Notes: generated by a model from the sequence alone, not told the origin. Shown: positions 8,155 to 17,838, counted from the first letter of the stretch. The stretch: 30,744 nucleotides of DNA from Porticoccaceae bacterium UBA1989 (GCA_002335945.1 DDDD01000177.1:54293-85036); one strand, 5' to 3'. Translations and numbers: made by a program.

Positions 8155-10029
8155 CTATTGATTTTCCAATAGCTCCCAGCGCGCATAGCATTCTGCAAGC
8201 TGCTTCTGCTCGGCGGCTAACTGATTTTCTACGGCTTCAATGCTAGGTCTATCACCCTGATAGAACCCTGGTTTACTAATTAACTCGGACGTAGCGGCGA
8301 TCTGGATTTCTATTTTCTCTATCTCTACCGGCAATCCATCGAGCTCACGCTGATCGTTGTAGCTGAGCTTTTTACTGGTCGTCGCGCTCTTGGCCTGGGC
8401 CTTCGGTGCTGCTACTTTGGTGGCCTTTTCTGTTTTGCGCTGGCGCAACCAGTCGTCGTATCCGCCGATGTATTGCTCAATGGTGCCAGAGCCGTCGAAG
8501 ACCAATGTGCTGGTAACCACATTATTGAGAAAGGCTCGGTCGTGACTGACTAAAATAACCGTGCCCTTATAATCAATAAGCAGCTCTTCGAGCAGATCTA
8601 AGGTATCGATATCGAGATCGTTAGTGGGTTCGTCGAGTACCAAAATATTGGAGGGCTGAGTAAACAGTTTGGCCAATAAAAGGCGATTACGCTCTCCACC
8701 AGATAGGGCTTTTACCGGCTGTCGGCAGCGTTCCGGTGCAAACAAGAAGTCTTGTAGATAGCTGATAACATGACGTTGCTTGCCACCGATCTCGAGCATA
8801 TCGCGACCGCCAGAGACATTGTCCTGTACGGTTTTTTCTTCATCCAGGGCCGAGCGATACTGATCAAAGTAAGCAATATTAAGGTTGGTGCCTGTCTTAA
8901 TGCTGCCCTGCTGTGGCGTTAGTTCGCCGAGCAGTAGTTTGATCAATGTGGTTTTACCCACGCCGTTGCGACCAATAAATCCGACCTTATCGCCACGCTG
9001 AATCAGGGTAGAGAAATTTTTCACTACCTGTTTGCCGTTATCGAAGGCGAAGCTGACATTGTCGGCTTCGGCAACAATTTTGCCGGACTTTTCTGCTGCC
9101 TGAATATCCATACGCGCGGTGCCCAACTGCTTGCGGCGGTCGGCATGTTCTCTGCGCATAGATTCCAGTGCTCGCACACGACCTTCGTTACGGGTGCGGC
9201 GCGCCTTAATTCCCTGCCTGATCCAGACCTCTTCTTGAGAGAGGCGTTTATCGAAGAGTGCGTTTTGACGATCTTCAATTTCTAGATTTTCTTCTTTGCG
9301 CACCAGATAAGTGCTGTAGTCACAGTTGTAGTCTTGCAACTTGCCTCGATCAATCTCAATAAATCGGTTGGCCAAATTGTCCATAAACCGTCGATCGTGA
9401 CTAATAAATAATAATGAACCTTCCCACTTGAGTAGGAACTGCTCAACCCACTGAATGGCTTCAATATCCAGGTGGTTGGTGGGCTCGTCTAATAGCAGCA
9501 GATCGGGATCACAGACCAACGCTCGGGCCAGTAGAACGCGACGCTTATAGCCACCAGAGAGGCTGGATATATCCACATCGGGGTCGAGTTCCATCTTGGT
9601 AATAATAGATTCAACGCGGCTATTAATGTCCCAGCCGTTAACCCGATCAAGTTCGGCCTGACACTCTTCGTAGGCGTTCATGACCTTGGGGCTAGGGTCT
9701 ACATTGAGCTGCTGAATAAGATGGTGGAATGTTTTGACCAACTCACCCTCAGCGCCCATACCCTGTGCTATTACATCGAAAACAGTACCGCTGGTGTCAT
9801 GGGGAACCGACTGCTCAAGCTGGGCAACCTTGACGCCGCTAGCGCGCTTGATTGAACCTTCGTCCGGGGTAATCTGTCCGGTGATTATCTTCATCAGGGT
9901 CGATTTACCCGCACCATTTCTACCAATCAGGCAGACGCGCTCATTGGGCTCAATAACGAGATCGAGATGATCAATCAGTGGCGGTTGGCCATAACTTAGA
10001 AAAACGTCTTGCAGTGTTACTAGGGGCAT
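8155..10029 (-). CDS. uup: ABC-F family ATPase, Uup type
   Basis: This is a soluble protein with two ABC ATPase domains and no membrane segment (624 aa; E. coli Uup is 635). Walker A motifs are GRNGAGKST (36-44) and GRNGVGKTT (353-361). Signatures are LSGGYKRR (157-164) and LSGGERNR (442-449). Walker B motifs are LLLLDEPTNHLD and ILVLDEPTNDLD. A linker helix rich in Arg/Glu joins the halves. The C-terminal charged coiled coil (about 545-624) separates Uup from EttA, YheS and YbiT. ABC-F proteins act on ribosomes; Uup has also been linked to precise transposon excision and DNA branch handling. Its ATG immediately follows the RND exporter stop (TAA|ATG), so the two are coupled. Confidence 0.93.
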   Translation of the reverse strand: MPLVTLQDVFLSYGQPPLIDHLDLVIEPNERVCLIGRNGAGKSTLMKIITGQITPDEGSIKRASGVKVAQLEQSVPHDTSGTVFDVIAQGMGAEGELVKTFHHLIQQLNVDPSPKVMNAYEECQAELDRVNGWDINSRVESIITKMELDPDVDISSLSGGYKRRVLLARALVCDPDLLLLDEPTNHLDIEAIQWVEQFLLKWEGSLLFISHDRRFMDNLANRFIEIDRGKLQDYNCDYSTYLVRKEENLEIEDRQNALFDKRLSQEEVWIRQGIKARRTRNEGRVRALESMRREHADRRKQLGTARMDIQAAEKSGKIVAEADNVSFAFDNGKQVVKNFSTLIQRGDKVGFIGRNGVGKTTLIKLLLGELTPQQGSIKTGTNLNIAYFDQYRSALDEEKTVQDNVSGGRDMLEIGGKQRHVISYLQDFLFAPERCRQPVKALSGGERNRLLLAKLFTQPSNILVLDEPTNDLDIDTLDLLEELLIDYKGTVILVSHDRAFLNNVVTSTLVFDGSGTIEQYIGGYDDWLRQRKTEKATKVAAPKAQAKSATTSKKLSYNDQRELDGLPVEIEKIEIQIAATSELISKPGFYQGDRPSIEAVENQLAAEQKQLAECYARWELLENQ

Positions 10030-12627
10030 TTATTTACCTGGGCCAAATGGCTTGGACATAAGAATTAATTTGGGTAGCAAGGTCATTGAACCCAAGAGGG
10101 CTGCTGTCATGGCTAGACCAGTGAGCAGTCCGAAGTAAACCGACGGAATAAAGTTAGACAGAGCCAGAATCGAAAAGCCGATAATAATCGTCATGGCGGT
10201 ATAGAACAGTGCCTGGCCAATACTGGCATGGGCGCGGTGCATAGAGGCGATATAATTTCCATCGGCCTTAAATTCTCGAGAAAATCGGGTGAGGTAATGA
10301 ATTGCATGGTCAACCCCAATACCCACGGTAATCGCGGCAATAGTAATGGTCATCATATCCAGGGGAATTCCGCTAATACCCATTCCACCAAGAACAATTC
10401 CTGCGGCTAAAAAGTTAGGCAGTATCGCAATTATAGAGATTTTCAAGGAGCGGAATAGCACCAGAAACATCAGCATAATACCCACAAAAACGGCGCCGAG
10501 GGTCAGTATCTGTGAGCGATATAGGCTCTGTAGCATATTGTTGTACAGCACCAGTATGCCGGTAAAACGAATATCTTCCTGGGCGATGCCCACTTCATTC
10601 ACGGCATAATCGTTGATCTTTTTAAGCAGGTCGGCGCGGCGCAACTCACCACCGGTCTCCATGGCGCGCAACTGAATTCGCGCCTCATCAAGGTCTTCAA
10701 TCAGGTAGGGGGCCACCATCTGTCGGTAGATATCTGGACCCAGACTCTTGCGCATAAAGGCAATCTCAAAATCGTTGAGCTTGTGGCCGCTGAGATCGCT
10801 GGCGACATCGTAAATCTGTACCAGGGAGCTAACCTTGCCGACTTCTGGCTGGGCATCAATAAAGGTCTGCAACTTAGCCAGATCCGCAAGGCCAGTCGAC
10901 GAGAACCAGTAAGTGTCTTTTAGGGCATCTTCGGCAGGGGCTTCTTCGAAGGATAGTTCATCGCCATAGCCACTATCTTCACCATAACTATCATCTTCGC
11001 CATAGCCATCGTAAGAATATTCATCGGCATCCTCGTAGCCAGAATCCTCATAACCATATTCAGCACTCGCTTCAGTGCCATCATCAAAAGCAGTGGTTTC
11101 TATGGCGGCAAAGGTGGGTGCCTGAATAATAATATCCAGCGGCGTCGTACCGCCCATAGCGGTGTCGATTATTTCCATGCCCTGATAGATTTCAGTGTCA
11201 GCGCGGAAGTAATCAATAAAGCGGTTCTCCACTTCCAATCGAGACACGCCGTAAATAGACAGGGCGGTGAGGGCCGTGGCGATAAGCAGCACGAGGGTGC
11301 CGTTATGCTCAGTAAACTGCGAAAATTTGGTGGTGATGGCGGCGGAATTGTCATTTTCACCGGCATTCTTGCCCTTGCCGAACAGCATCATGCCCGCAGG
11401 AATAACCACAAAGGTAACCACTAGGGCCAAGCTAATACCCATGGTCATCATCCAGCCGAAATCGATCACCGGGCGAATGTTACTGACCACGAGCGACATA
11501 AAGGCAACGATGGTAGTCAGTACGCTATACAGGCAGGGCTTGGCCATGGAAATAACGGTTTCGCTGACTAGCTGATGCTGGGTGGCATCGGGCTTTTGGC
11601 TCTGCAATTCCCGATAGCGCACGATCAGATGGATGGTCAGGGCCAGGGTAATGATTAGCAGCAGTGAGACAAAGTTAGATGAAATAACGGTGAGACGCCA
11701 ATCGATCCAGCTAAGAAACCCAAGGATAGTAATCAGGCAAAAGGTGCAGGTTGCCAGTGGCAATACTACCCAGCGAATCTGGCGGAAAATCAGCGCTAAT
11801 GTGGCGATAATAAACAGCAGTATGCCGGTGCCAAAAACCACCAGATCACTCTTGATAAAGTCGACCATATCCGCGGTGATCATATCTGGCCCACCGAGAA
11901 AGATTGTGGCGTTATCCCGGTAGCCGGTAATGAGCGCCCGCACCTCAGCCACACGCTGGTGATCCTGAGCCGCTTTAATGGTGCGATAATTAAGAAATTC
12001 TAAACTCACTGCTTCTAGCTGAACTTGCTGCTCTGGGGTTAAACCCTGGGTGTCACGGACTAGGCGCAGATCGTCCCTTGCGGTGACCAGCTGCAGATAG
12101 GTCTCGTCGAGCGCCAGAGTTGCCAGTAAGCCAGTGGTCTGGCCATCGGCGCTGAGAATTACGTCTTTGTAAATTGGGCTATTGAGAAATTCCTGCTTGG
12201 CCAACTGCTTATCAACACCCTCACTGAGTAAGGTGTTTAACTCGTCTTTGAGGTCGGCAACAGCAACCATAGGGCTGTAGAGCAACGGCACATCCAGCAT
12301 GGATAAAATGCCTTCAACACCATCGATAGTAGCCAGGTCCTCACGGAGAGCTTTTAGGGTTTCAAGATTTGTATCATCGAACAGATCGCCGGATTTGGGC
12401 GAAAAAGTCACGATCAGAAAATTGTCGCTGCCATAGCGCTGCACCACTTCGCGGAAGAAGTTCAGATCATCGTCATGTTCTAGGGTCAGGGAGTCCGCAG
12501 AGGCATCCAACTTAAAGTTCGGTAGGCCAAACGCCATAGCAATGGTGAGGGCAATAACCGCGAATAGCGACGCCATGGGATGGCGCAGCACCGCCTTATC
12601 GTATAGATCAAATAATGATGATGTCAT
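10030..12627 (-). CDS. RND superfamily exporter (MMPL/HAE3-like)
   Basis: This 865-aa inner-membrane protein has the duplicated RND plan: one helix (about 17-35), a periplasmic domain (40-255), five helices (about 260-415), a helix (445-462), a second periplasmic domain and a last five-helix bundle. The C-terminal bundle carries the GIGVDHAIHYLTRF motif typical of COG1033-type predicted exporters; these resemble mycobacterial MmpL and hopanoid exporters rather than tripartite drug pumps. No membrane-fusion partner is adjacent. Residues about 514-568, in the second periplasmic domain, form an unusual Asp/Glu/Tyr/Gly/Ser-rich insert (see findings). The substrate cannot be told from sequence; lipid-like cargo is a family-based guess. 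It heads the five-gene minus-strand block. The ribosome-binding site is weak. Confidence 0.88.
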   Translation of the reverse strand: MTSSLFDLYDKAVLRHPMASLFAVIALTIAMAFGLPNFKLDASADSLTLEHDDDLNFFREVVQRYGSDNFLIVTFSPKSGDLFDDTNLETLKALREDLATIDGVEGILSMLDVPLLYSPMVAVADLKDELNTLLSEGVDKQLAKQEFLNSPIYKDVILSADGQTTGLLATLALDETYLQLVTARDDLRLVRDTQGLTPEQQVQLEAVSLEFLNYRTIKAAQDHQRVAEVRALITGYRDNATIFLGGPDMITADMVDFIKSDLVVFGTGILLFIIATLALIFRQIRWVVLPLATCTFCLITILGFLSWIDWRLTVISSNFVSLLLIITLALTIHLIVRYRELQSQKPDATQHQLVSETVISMAKPCLYSVLTTIVAFMSLVVSNIRPVIDFGWMMTMGISLALVVTFVVIPAGMMLFGKGKNAGENDNSAAITTKFSQFTEHNGTLVLLIATALTALSIYGVSRLEVENRFIDYFRADTEIYQGMEIIDTAMGGTTPLDIIIQAPTFAAIETTAFDDGTEASAEYGYEDSGYEDADEYSYDGYGEDDSYGEDSGYGDELSFEEAPAEDALKDTYWFSSTGLADLAKLQTFIDAQPEVGKVSSLVQIYDVASDLSGHKLNDFEIAFMRKSLGPDIYRQMVAPYLIEDLDEARIQLRAMETGGELRRADLLKKINDYAVNEVGIAQEDIRFTGILVLYNNMLQSLYRSQILTLGAVFVGIMLMFLVLFRSLKISIIAILPNFLAAGIVLGGMGISGIPLDMMTITIAAITVGIGVDHAIHYLTRFSREFKADGNYIASMHRAHASIGQALFYTAMTIIIGFSILALSNFIPSVYFGLLTGLAMTAALLGSMTLLPKLILMSKPFGPGK

Positions 12628-12880
12628 CTTAAATGTTGTCTCTGAGCATTATTATTAAACAGTGGGTTTGAGCAGGGCGCTATTATGCGGTTTTGCACGC
12701 AAAGTTTATAGGGTAACGCCGATTATTAGCTGAAGATAGATTCGGTGCCGAATGTCGGAAATAGTGGTCCTTAAGTGGCGAATAAGGCGACTAAAGATTG
12801 TTTAAATCTCCCCTATAGATGACCCGCCCTAGTGGTTTTCAACTACAATTCCCTCTCCAAACAACCAAGCAGTAAAAACC

Positions 12881-13840
12881 ATGAATGGCGTAATTCTCGA
12901 CTGTGACAGCCTTGGCCCAGATTCTCTTGATTTGAGTCCTCTCCATAACCTGCCGATTAACTGGACGCTCTACCCAGATTGTTCTGATCAGCAGGTCGCT
13001 GAACGCATCACTGATGCGGATATTGTGCTGACTAATAAGGCCATGGTGTCGGCGTTGGCCATCAATCAGGCGCCGCGCCTAAAGTTGATCGCGCTGATGG
13101 CGACCGGCACCAATCAGGTGGATCTCGAGGCGGCTCGATTGCAGGATGTTGTGGTGAGTAATGCCATTGGTTATGGCACGGGCTCGGTTGTTCAGCATTG
13201 CTGGGCGCTGATTCTTGCGCTGACGACCAAGCTGGAGTCTTACCATGAGACGGCCGTGGGTGGTCGCTGGCAGGAGAGCCGATTCTTTTGTTCGATGGAT
13301 TTTCCTGTACGCGAGCTGAGCGGCAAGGTGATGGGCATTGTTGGGGCAGGTGAGTTGGGCATGGGTGTGGCCAAAATTGCCGAGGCTTTTGGGATGCAGG
13401 TTATTTTTGCTGGGTTGCCGGGTCGCACTCACAGTTCCGGGATTGAGCGTGTGGCCTTTGATACGTTTTTGAGCCGTGCAGATGTGGTCAGCATTCACTG
13501 CCCGTTGACGGCGGACACGACAGGTTTAATTGGCGATGCGCAGTTCGCGCTGATGAAAAATACGACTATTGTGATCAACAGTGCCCGTGGCGGTATTGTT
13601 AATGAGACGGCCTTGAAGCAGGCCTTGATCAATGGGGATATCGCCGGTGCAGCAACCGATGTATTGACGGTCGAGCCGCCGGTTGAGGGTAATGTACTCT
13701 TAGATAAAAGCATTCCCAATCTTATTGTCACGCCTCACTGCGCCTGGGTGGCGCAGGAAGCCAGACAGACATTGATTAATCAACTGGCTGATAATATTGC
13801 TGGCTTTCTGGATGGAAAGCCGCGCAATCAAGTCAACTAG
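12881..13840 (+). CDS. D-2-hydroxyacid dehydrogenase (glycerate dehydrogenase/hydroxypyruvate reductase-like)
   Basis: This 319-aa NAD(P)-dependent enzyme of the D-isomer-specific family reduces 2-keto acids such as hydroxypyruvate or glyoxylate. The Rossmann motif GAGELGMG is at 155-162. The catalytic set is Arg236 (NSARGG), Glu265 (VEPP) and His286 (TPHCAW). After the second beta strand, where NAD-binding members have an Asp, the sequence is FAGLPGR, so NADPH use is possible. The GELG form and PGR segment resemble a group commonly annotated as glycerate dehydrogenase in pseudomonads. No strong ribosome-binding site precedes the ATG. It stands alone on the plus strand and converges on pfp with a 21-base gap. 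The family is firm; the substrate is open. Confidence 0.9.
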   Translation: MNGVILDCDSLGPDSLDLSPLHNLPINWTLYPDCSDQQVAERITDADIVLTNKAMVSALAINQAPRLKLIALMATGTNQVDLEAARLQDVVVSNAIGYGTGSVVQHCWALILALTTKLESYHETAVGGRWQESRFFCSMDFPVRELSGKVMGIVGAGELGMGVAKIAEAFGMQVIFAGLPGRTHSSGIERVAFDTFLSRADVVSIHCPLTADTTGLIGDAQFALMKNTTIVINSARGGIVNETALKQALINGDIAGAATDVLTVEPPVEGNVLLDKSIPNLIVTPHCAWVAQEARQTLINQLADNIAGFLDGKPRNQVN

Positions 13841-13861
13841 CAAGCTATTTAAGACAGAGCC

Positions 13862-15136
13862 TTATAGCTCGAAATCAGTGCCGAGCTTTTTAGGTGTGAG
13901 GATTTTTTTCAGCTTAGGATAATAGGGTAATCCGTCTTTAAATGGCGGGTAGTCTTCCCCCGCAATTAGCGGCTGCAAATAGTCTCGCGCTTTCTGAGTA
14001 ATGCCAAAGCCATCTTTGGTGATAAATGAGCGCGGCATTTTCTTTTCAATATTGGCCACTTTGCTCAGTGGCGCTTCACCCAGTGCCCAGCTGTATTTTT
14101 TGCCGGTACCACGTTCGATGGTCACCATAATGGCGCCTTTGCCTTCGATGGCTTTTTCTACTGCGGCGCGGCCAACGGCATAGGCTTGGTCGACATCAGT
14201 TTTCGAGGCTATGTGTCGCGCTGAACGCTGTAAATAATCGGCGAGGGCATAATGGTATTTGTAACCGAGAGAATGTTTGATCATGCTGGCTAAGGTGGGT
14301 GCAACGCCACCGAGCTGCTGGTGACCAAAGGCATCTTTATGCAATGAGCCAGAAATTAATGCGCCATCTGCATAGCTGGCGCCTTCTGATGCCACAACAA
14401 CGCAGTAGCCTTTTTCTTTGATAGTCTCTTCAACTTTGGCGACAAACTGTTCGCGGTTAAAGGGAATTTCCGGAAATATAATAATATGGGGTGCATCCCC
14501 AGCTTCCTGTGCGGCGAGTCCGCCGGACGCTGCGATCCAACCTGCGTGACGACCCATGACTTCAAGAATAAATATCTTGGTCGACGAGGCGGCCATAGAG
14601 GCAATATCCAGGCTGGCTTCTTTGGTTGATACGGCAACATATTTCGCCACCGAACCAAAACCGGGAGAACAGTCGGTAAAGGGCAGGTCGTTGTCGATGG
14701 TTTTGGGAATATGGATGGCTTGAATGGGGTAGCCCATTTTCGCCGACACCTGTGACACCTTAAGGCAGGTATCTGCAGAATCGCCACCACCGTTATAAAA
14801 GAAATAACCGATATTGTGTGCTTTAAAAACCTCGACCAGGCGCTCGTATTCAGTGCTGCTCTCTTTGATATCTTTCATCTTGTAACGGCATGAACCGAAG
14901 GCGCCACCGGGAGTGTGCTTGAGCGCGGCTACCGCTGAGTTTAATTCTTTGCTGGTATCAATTAGATTTTCTTGCAGGGCGCCAATAATGCCATTTTGGC
15001 CGGCATAGAGCGTTCCGATTTTATCTTTATGCTCTCTGCAAGCTTGGATCACGCCGCAAGCTGAGGCATTGATTACGGCTGTAACACCGCCTGATTGTGC
15101 ATAAAACGCGTTTTTCTTAGTCGCTGAATTCGCCAT
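13862..15136 (-). CDS. pfp: Pyrophosphate-dependent 6-phosphofructokinase
   Basis: This 424-aa enzyme of the phosphofructokinase family converts fructose 6-phosphate to the 1,6-bisphosphate, reversibly when PPi is the donor. The PPi type is inferred from two positions. The donor loop reads GGGDS (116-120), with Asp where ATP enzymes have Gly (GGDGT). The catalytic motif is PKTIDND (144-150), with Lys145 where ATP enzymes have Gly; Asp148 is the base. MGRHAGW (194-200) is the sugar-phosphate site. The loop differs slightly from the classic GGDDS by a Gly for the first Asp. It lies 78 bases downstream of the autotransporter gene on the same strand, with no functional link apparent. Confidence 0.92.
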   Translation of the reverse strand: MANSATKKNAFYAQSGGVTAVINASACGVIQACREHKDKIGTLYAGQNGIIGALQENLIDTSKELNSAVAALKHTPGGAFGSCRYKMKDIKESSTEYERLVEVFKAHNIGYFFYNGGGDSADTCLKVSQVSAKMGYPIQAIHIPKTIDNDLPFTDCSPGFGSVAKYVAVSTKEASLDIASMAASSTKIFILEVMGRHAGWIAASGGLAAQEAGDAPHIIIFPEIPFNREQFVAKVEETIKEKGYCVVVASEGASYADGALISGSLHKDAFGHQQLGGVAPTLASMIKHSLGYKYHYALADYLQRSARHIASKTDVDQAYAVGRAAVEKAIEGKGAIMVTIERGTGKKYSWALGEAPLSKVANIEKKMPRSFITKDGFGITQKARDYLQPLIAGEDYPPFKDGLPYYPKLKKILTPKKLGTDFEL

Positions 15137-15214
15137 TATAAAATGCTTTCCTGTCAGTCCATTTTAGAAGACCGCATGGTACTGCTTTAAGGTCTTTGGT
15201 AACAGTGGGTTTTG

Positions 15215-17776
15215 CTAATCAATGGCAATTGAAATTCTTAGCCTCATTTCAAACTGACTGCTATCTAGAGTGCGATTGGTGACGGCGTTGGGCGCACTAT
15301 GATTGGCCTCATGGGTATATTCTGCGCTGGCCGAAAACCATGCTTTGTGGTCGATTATTGTCCAGGGCCGGCGATAATTAATTTCTAGTTGCTGCTCACG
15401 CCCCTGGGGCTGCAAATCAAAAGCGATATTCTCATAGACGACTTGCCGATCTGGGGTGCGTCCGGTGGCTAGCTGTAATTCACCGCGACCACTTTCGATG
15501 CGCAATGGCTGTGACAGATAAACAGTGAATTGATCACCACCACGCCATAGGGACTGCGTTTTAAAACCCATTGCCCAGGAACTGCTGGTGATGTTATCGG
15601 GAAGCTGCAGTTGGCCAGTTTGGCTCAGTCCACTGTCCGTTTTTCCCGAGTATAGAGCCACCAATCCCTGCCACTGCGGGCTAAGTTGCACATGCCCATT
15701 TAGCCCGGCAAAAAAAGTGTCGCTCGAATCAATATTGCCTAGGGCTATGCCGATCTCTGTACCGAGAAAAGTGTCTTCTTCACGGACAAAACCAGTCTGT
15801 AGACTCAAACCACTGCGGTCAGATGACACCGCGTATTCCATAACAGCGCCACTGCCTCGATGGGCACTGACTGGCTGATCGTTATCCCAGCTTGCCGTGC
15901 CATTGCCATTAAATAGGCCAACACGCAGTTTTCCTGTTGAATCTCCTAAGGGAAGCGCGCCGCCACTGCTCCAGCCGTGGCGGGCAAAACCTAGCCAGGG
16001 TGCGGCAAAGCTACTGTCGTTATGGGTGGATGATGGGCTCAGTATTGAGTCCCCATAAACACCAAAGAACCAACCAGGATTGGCATTAATCCCTGCGAAT
16101 CGCTCAATGCCCTTTGGGTTTTGAAACTGCAGCGCAATATAGTCAGGCTGAACCTGATGCTTGGGAGTGCCGTTATAGTGCTCATCTTGCTGCCAGAGGT
16201 CTGGTGCACTGCCGAGGCTGATTTTAGTGCCATTACTCGACTGCTGGCTACTATGACGCAGGGCAGGGACATTAGTCCGCTTGGCTGAAACGGTAACCAA
16301 ATTATTGGCAGACTGATAAAACGGAAAGCCTAAATTATCAAACAGCGCGACAGTATTGCCGCTTAGAGCATTGGCTAAGCTAGTACCCAACGCGCCGCCG
16401 GAAATATTGCTCTGGGCAGCACTTTGCATGCCGCTATCGAGACTATTGCCCGTGGCGACACTTAGACCGCCGACAGGTCTGGTGGCTGCGTCTAAATCCA
16501 ATAATCCCTGACCATAGATGCTGCTGTCTGCGTAAATACCTGCTTTATTGGCCGTGACTAGCAGGCGATTAGCTAGCTCATAATTGCCGACGCTAGGAAA
16601 CAGTTCTTTGAGTAACGCCAGTGAGCCACTAACAATGGGCGCTGCGAAGGATGTGCCTATGGCACCCCCATAATAGTCGCGCCCCTCCTCGGCATCTTCT
16701 GGGGGCGAAGTCGCGGCCCAGATCACTTCATCGTCGTCATAGATGCCATCGTTATTGGCATCGCCACCGCCTGGTGCGACCAGACAAAAGTCTGCGGCTA
16801 CGCCACAATGATTGGAATAAAAAGCAATCTCACCGGAGCTATCCACCGCTGCAACGGCTAGCATATGGTCCTGTAGCTCAGGAAATAAATAGGGTATGCC
16901 CGGCAGAATTTCGGGGCTGGTAGCATCGACTACAACATCAAATTCATCGACATCGCCCCAGGCATTGCCTGTAGAAATTACAAAGAGAGCGCGATTGCCT
17001 CGAGGGGTATTCTGCTGGCGCAGGGCGTCGACCATAGTGCCAAACGCATTTTCGATAGAAGCGGCACTGTAGGCCGTGACCACACCAGAAAAACCGAAAC
17101 TCATATTAATGATATCAACCTGGCTGGTCATTTCGGTGAAGAGGTTGGCGAAGTAGTTGTCATCGTTAAAGCCGACGGTGGTTTCATCCAGAGGCCTGTA
17201 GGGACCAGCACCCGACCCCAGGGGGATTTCGTAGGCGACAATATCAGCGTTATAGGATACGCCATGCATCTTAAAGCCGGTGCCTATGTCACCATCTTTA
17301 TTGGCGGCGATAACGCCGGCAACCTGGGTGCCATGTTTAACTGCACTGTCGGTACGCGGACTGCTAGTGTTGTAATTTGAACCGGCATATTCGACTTTGT
17401 CTCCCGAAGCAGTGGCGAACTCAAAGTGTTCTTCGTAGACGCCGGAATCAATCACACCGACGCTCACGCCCTCGCCCGTCGCACCTCTGGCATAGGCACT
17501 CGAGGCATTGATTAATGCCAGACCACCCATGCCGTTATATTCTTCCGTTTCAGCGCTGGAGACTAAACTAGAGAAATCATCGGGATCTTGATCTTGAGCG
17601 GCGAAGGATGCATAGGGCGGGCCCGGTTCAATTTCATTGGCTATAGGGGGGGTCACGGTCGGTGTGTTGGGGGATGGGCTGCTGCCACCTCCTCCACCGC
17701 AGGCAGAGAGCATAAACACCGTTGCCAGTATCATTATTATTGTGCCGTCGTAACGTCTTAACATCAGGGTGCTCAT
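15215..17776 (-). CDS. Subtilisin-like (S8) lipoprotein autotransporter protease
   Basis: The frame is open to 18058, but that extension would run antisense over the start of mpl. The ATG at 17776, after TTAGGC, gives an 853-aa protein with a lipoprotein signal: a short positive N-terminus, a hydrophobic core and the lipobox LSAC followed by Gly5, then a Pro/Ser/Thr linker. The S8 triad in this numbering is Asp110 (VIDSG), His148 (KHGTQVAG) and Ser376 (GTSFAAP), with oxyanion Asn271. The last 270 or so residues alternate polar and hydrophobic positions like an outer-membrane beta barrel, ending FEMRLRISIAID. A lipid-anchored S8 autotransporter resembles NalP of Neisseria or SphB1 of Bordetella. 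This predicts a surface protease that processes other proteins; the target is unknown. Confidence 0.85.
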   Translation of the reverse strand: MSTLMLRRYDGTIIMILATVFMLSACGGGGGSSPSPNTPTVTPPIANEIEPGPPYASFAAQDQDPDDFSSLVSSAETEEYNGMGGLALINASSAYARGATGEGVSVGVIDSGVYEEHFEFATASGDKVEYAGSNYNTSSPRTDSAVKHGTQVAGVIAANKDGDIGTGFKMHGVSYNADIVAYEIPLGSGAGPYRPLDETTVGFNDDNYFANLFTEMTSQVDIINMSFGFSGVVTAYSAASIENAFGTMVDALRQQNTPRGNRALFVISTGNAWGDVDEFDVVVDATSPEILPGIPYLFPELQDHMLAVAAVDSSGEIAFYSNHCGVAADFCLVAPGGGDANNDGIYDDDEVIWAATSPPEDAEEGRDYYGGAIGTSFAAPIVSGSLALLKELFPSVGNYELANRLLVTANKAGIYADSSIYGQGLLDLDAATRPVGGLSVATGNSLDSGMQSAAQSNISGGALGTSLANALSGNTVALFDNLGFPFYQSANNLVTVSAKRTNVPALRHSSQQSSNGTKISLGSAPDLWQQDEHYNGTPKHQVQPDYIALQFQNPKGIERFAGINANPGWFFGVYGDSILSPSSTHNDSSFAAPWLGFARHGWSSGGALPLGDSTGKLRVGLFNGNGTASWDNDQPVSAHRGSGAVMEYAVSSDRSGLSLQTGFVREEDTFLGTEIGIALGNIDSSDTFFAGLNGHVQLSPQWQGLVALYSGKTDSGLSQTGQLQLPDNITSSSWAMGFKTQSLWRGGDQFTVYLSQPLRIESGRGELQLATGRTPDRQVVYENIAFDLQPQGREQQLEINYRRPWTIIDHKAWFSASAEYTHEANHSAPNAVTNRTLDSSQFEMRLRISIAID

Positions 17777-17810
17777 AATTTGCCTAAGATCGTTGTTATG
17801 CTTTTTACCT

Positions 17811-17838
17811 GTTAACTCTAGTCTATATTGGGGATAAT
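17811..17838 (+). promoter_or_regulatory. Candidate sigma-70 promoter for mpl
   Basis: GTTAAC (17811-17816) and GATAAT (17833-17838) are separated by 16 bases, in the 111-base divergent region between the autotransporter and mpl starts. The -10 is fair and the -35 is poor. It is listed because the position, 50 bases before the mpl ATG, is sensible. Confidence 0.35.

Noticed and set aside
12740..12753. Short palindrome ATTCGG-TG-CCGAAT between the RND exporter and the dehydrogenase
   Set aside because: Six-base arms can occur by chance and no recognised regulator matches; nothing else in the 253-base gap supports an operator.
13079..13498. 139-codon reverse frame inside the dehydrogenase gene
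   Set aside because: It is antisense to a well-supported gene with all catalytic motifs, and its product shows no recognisable features.
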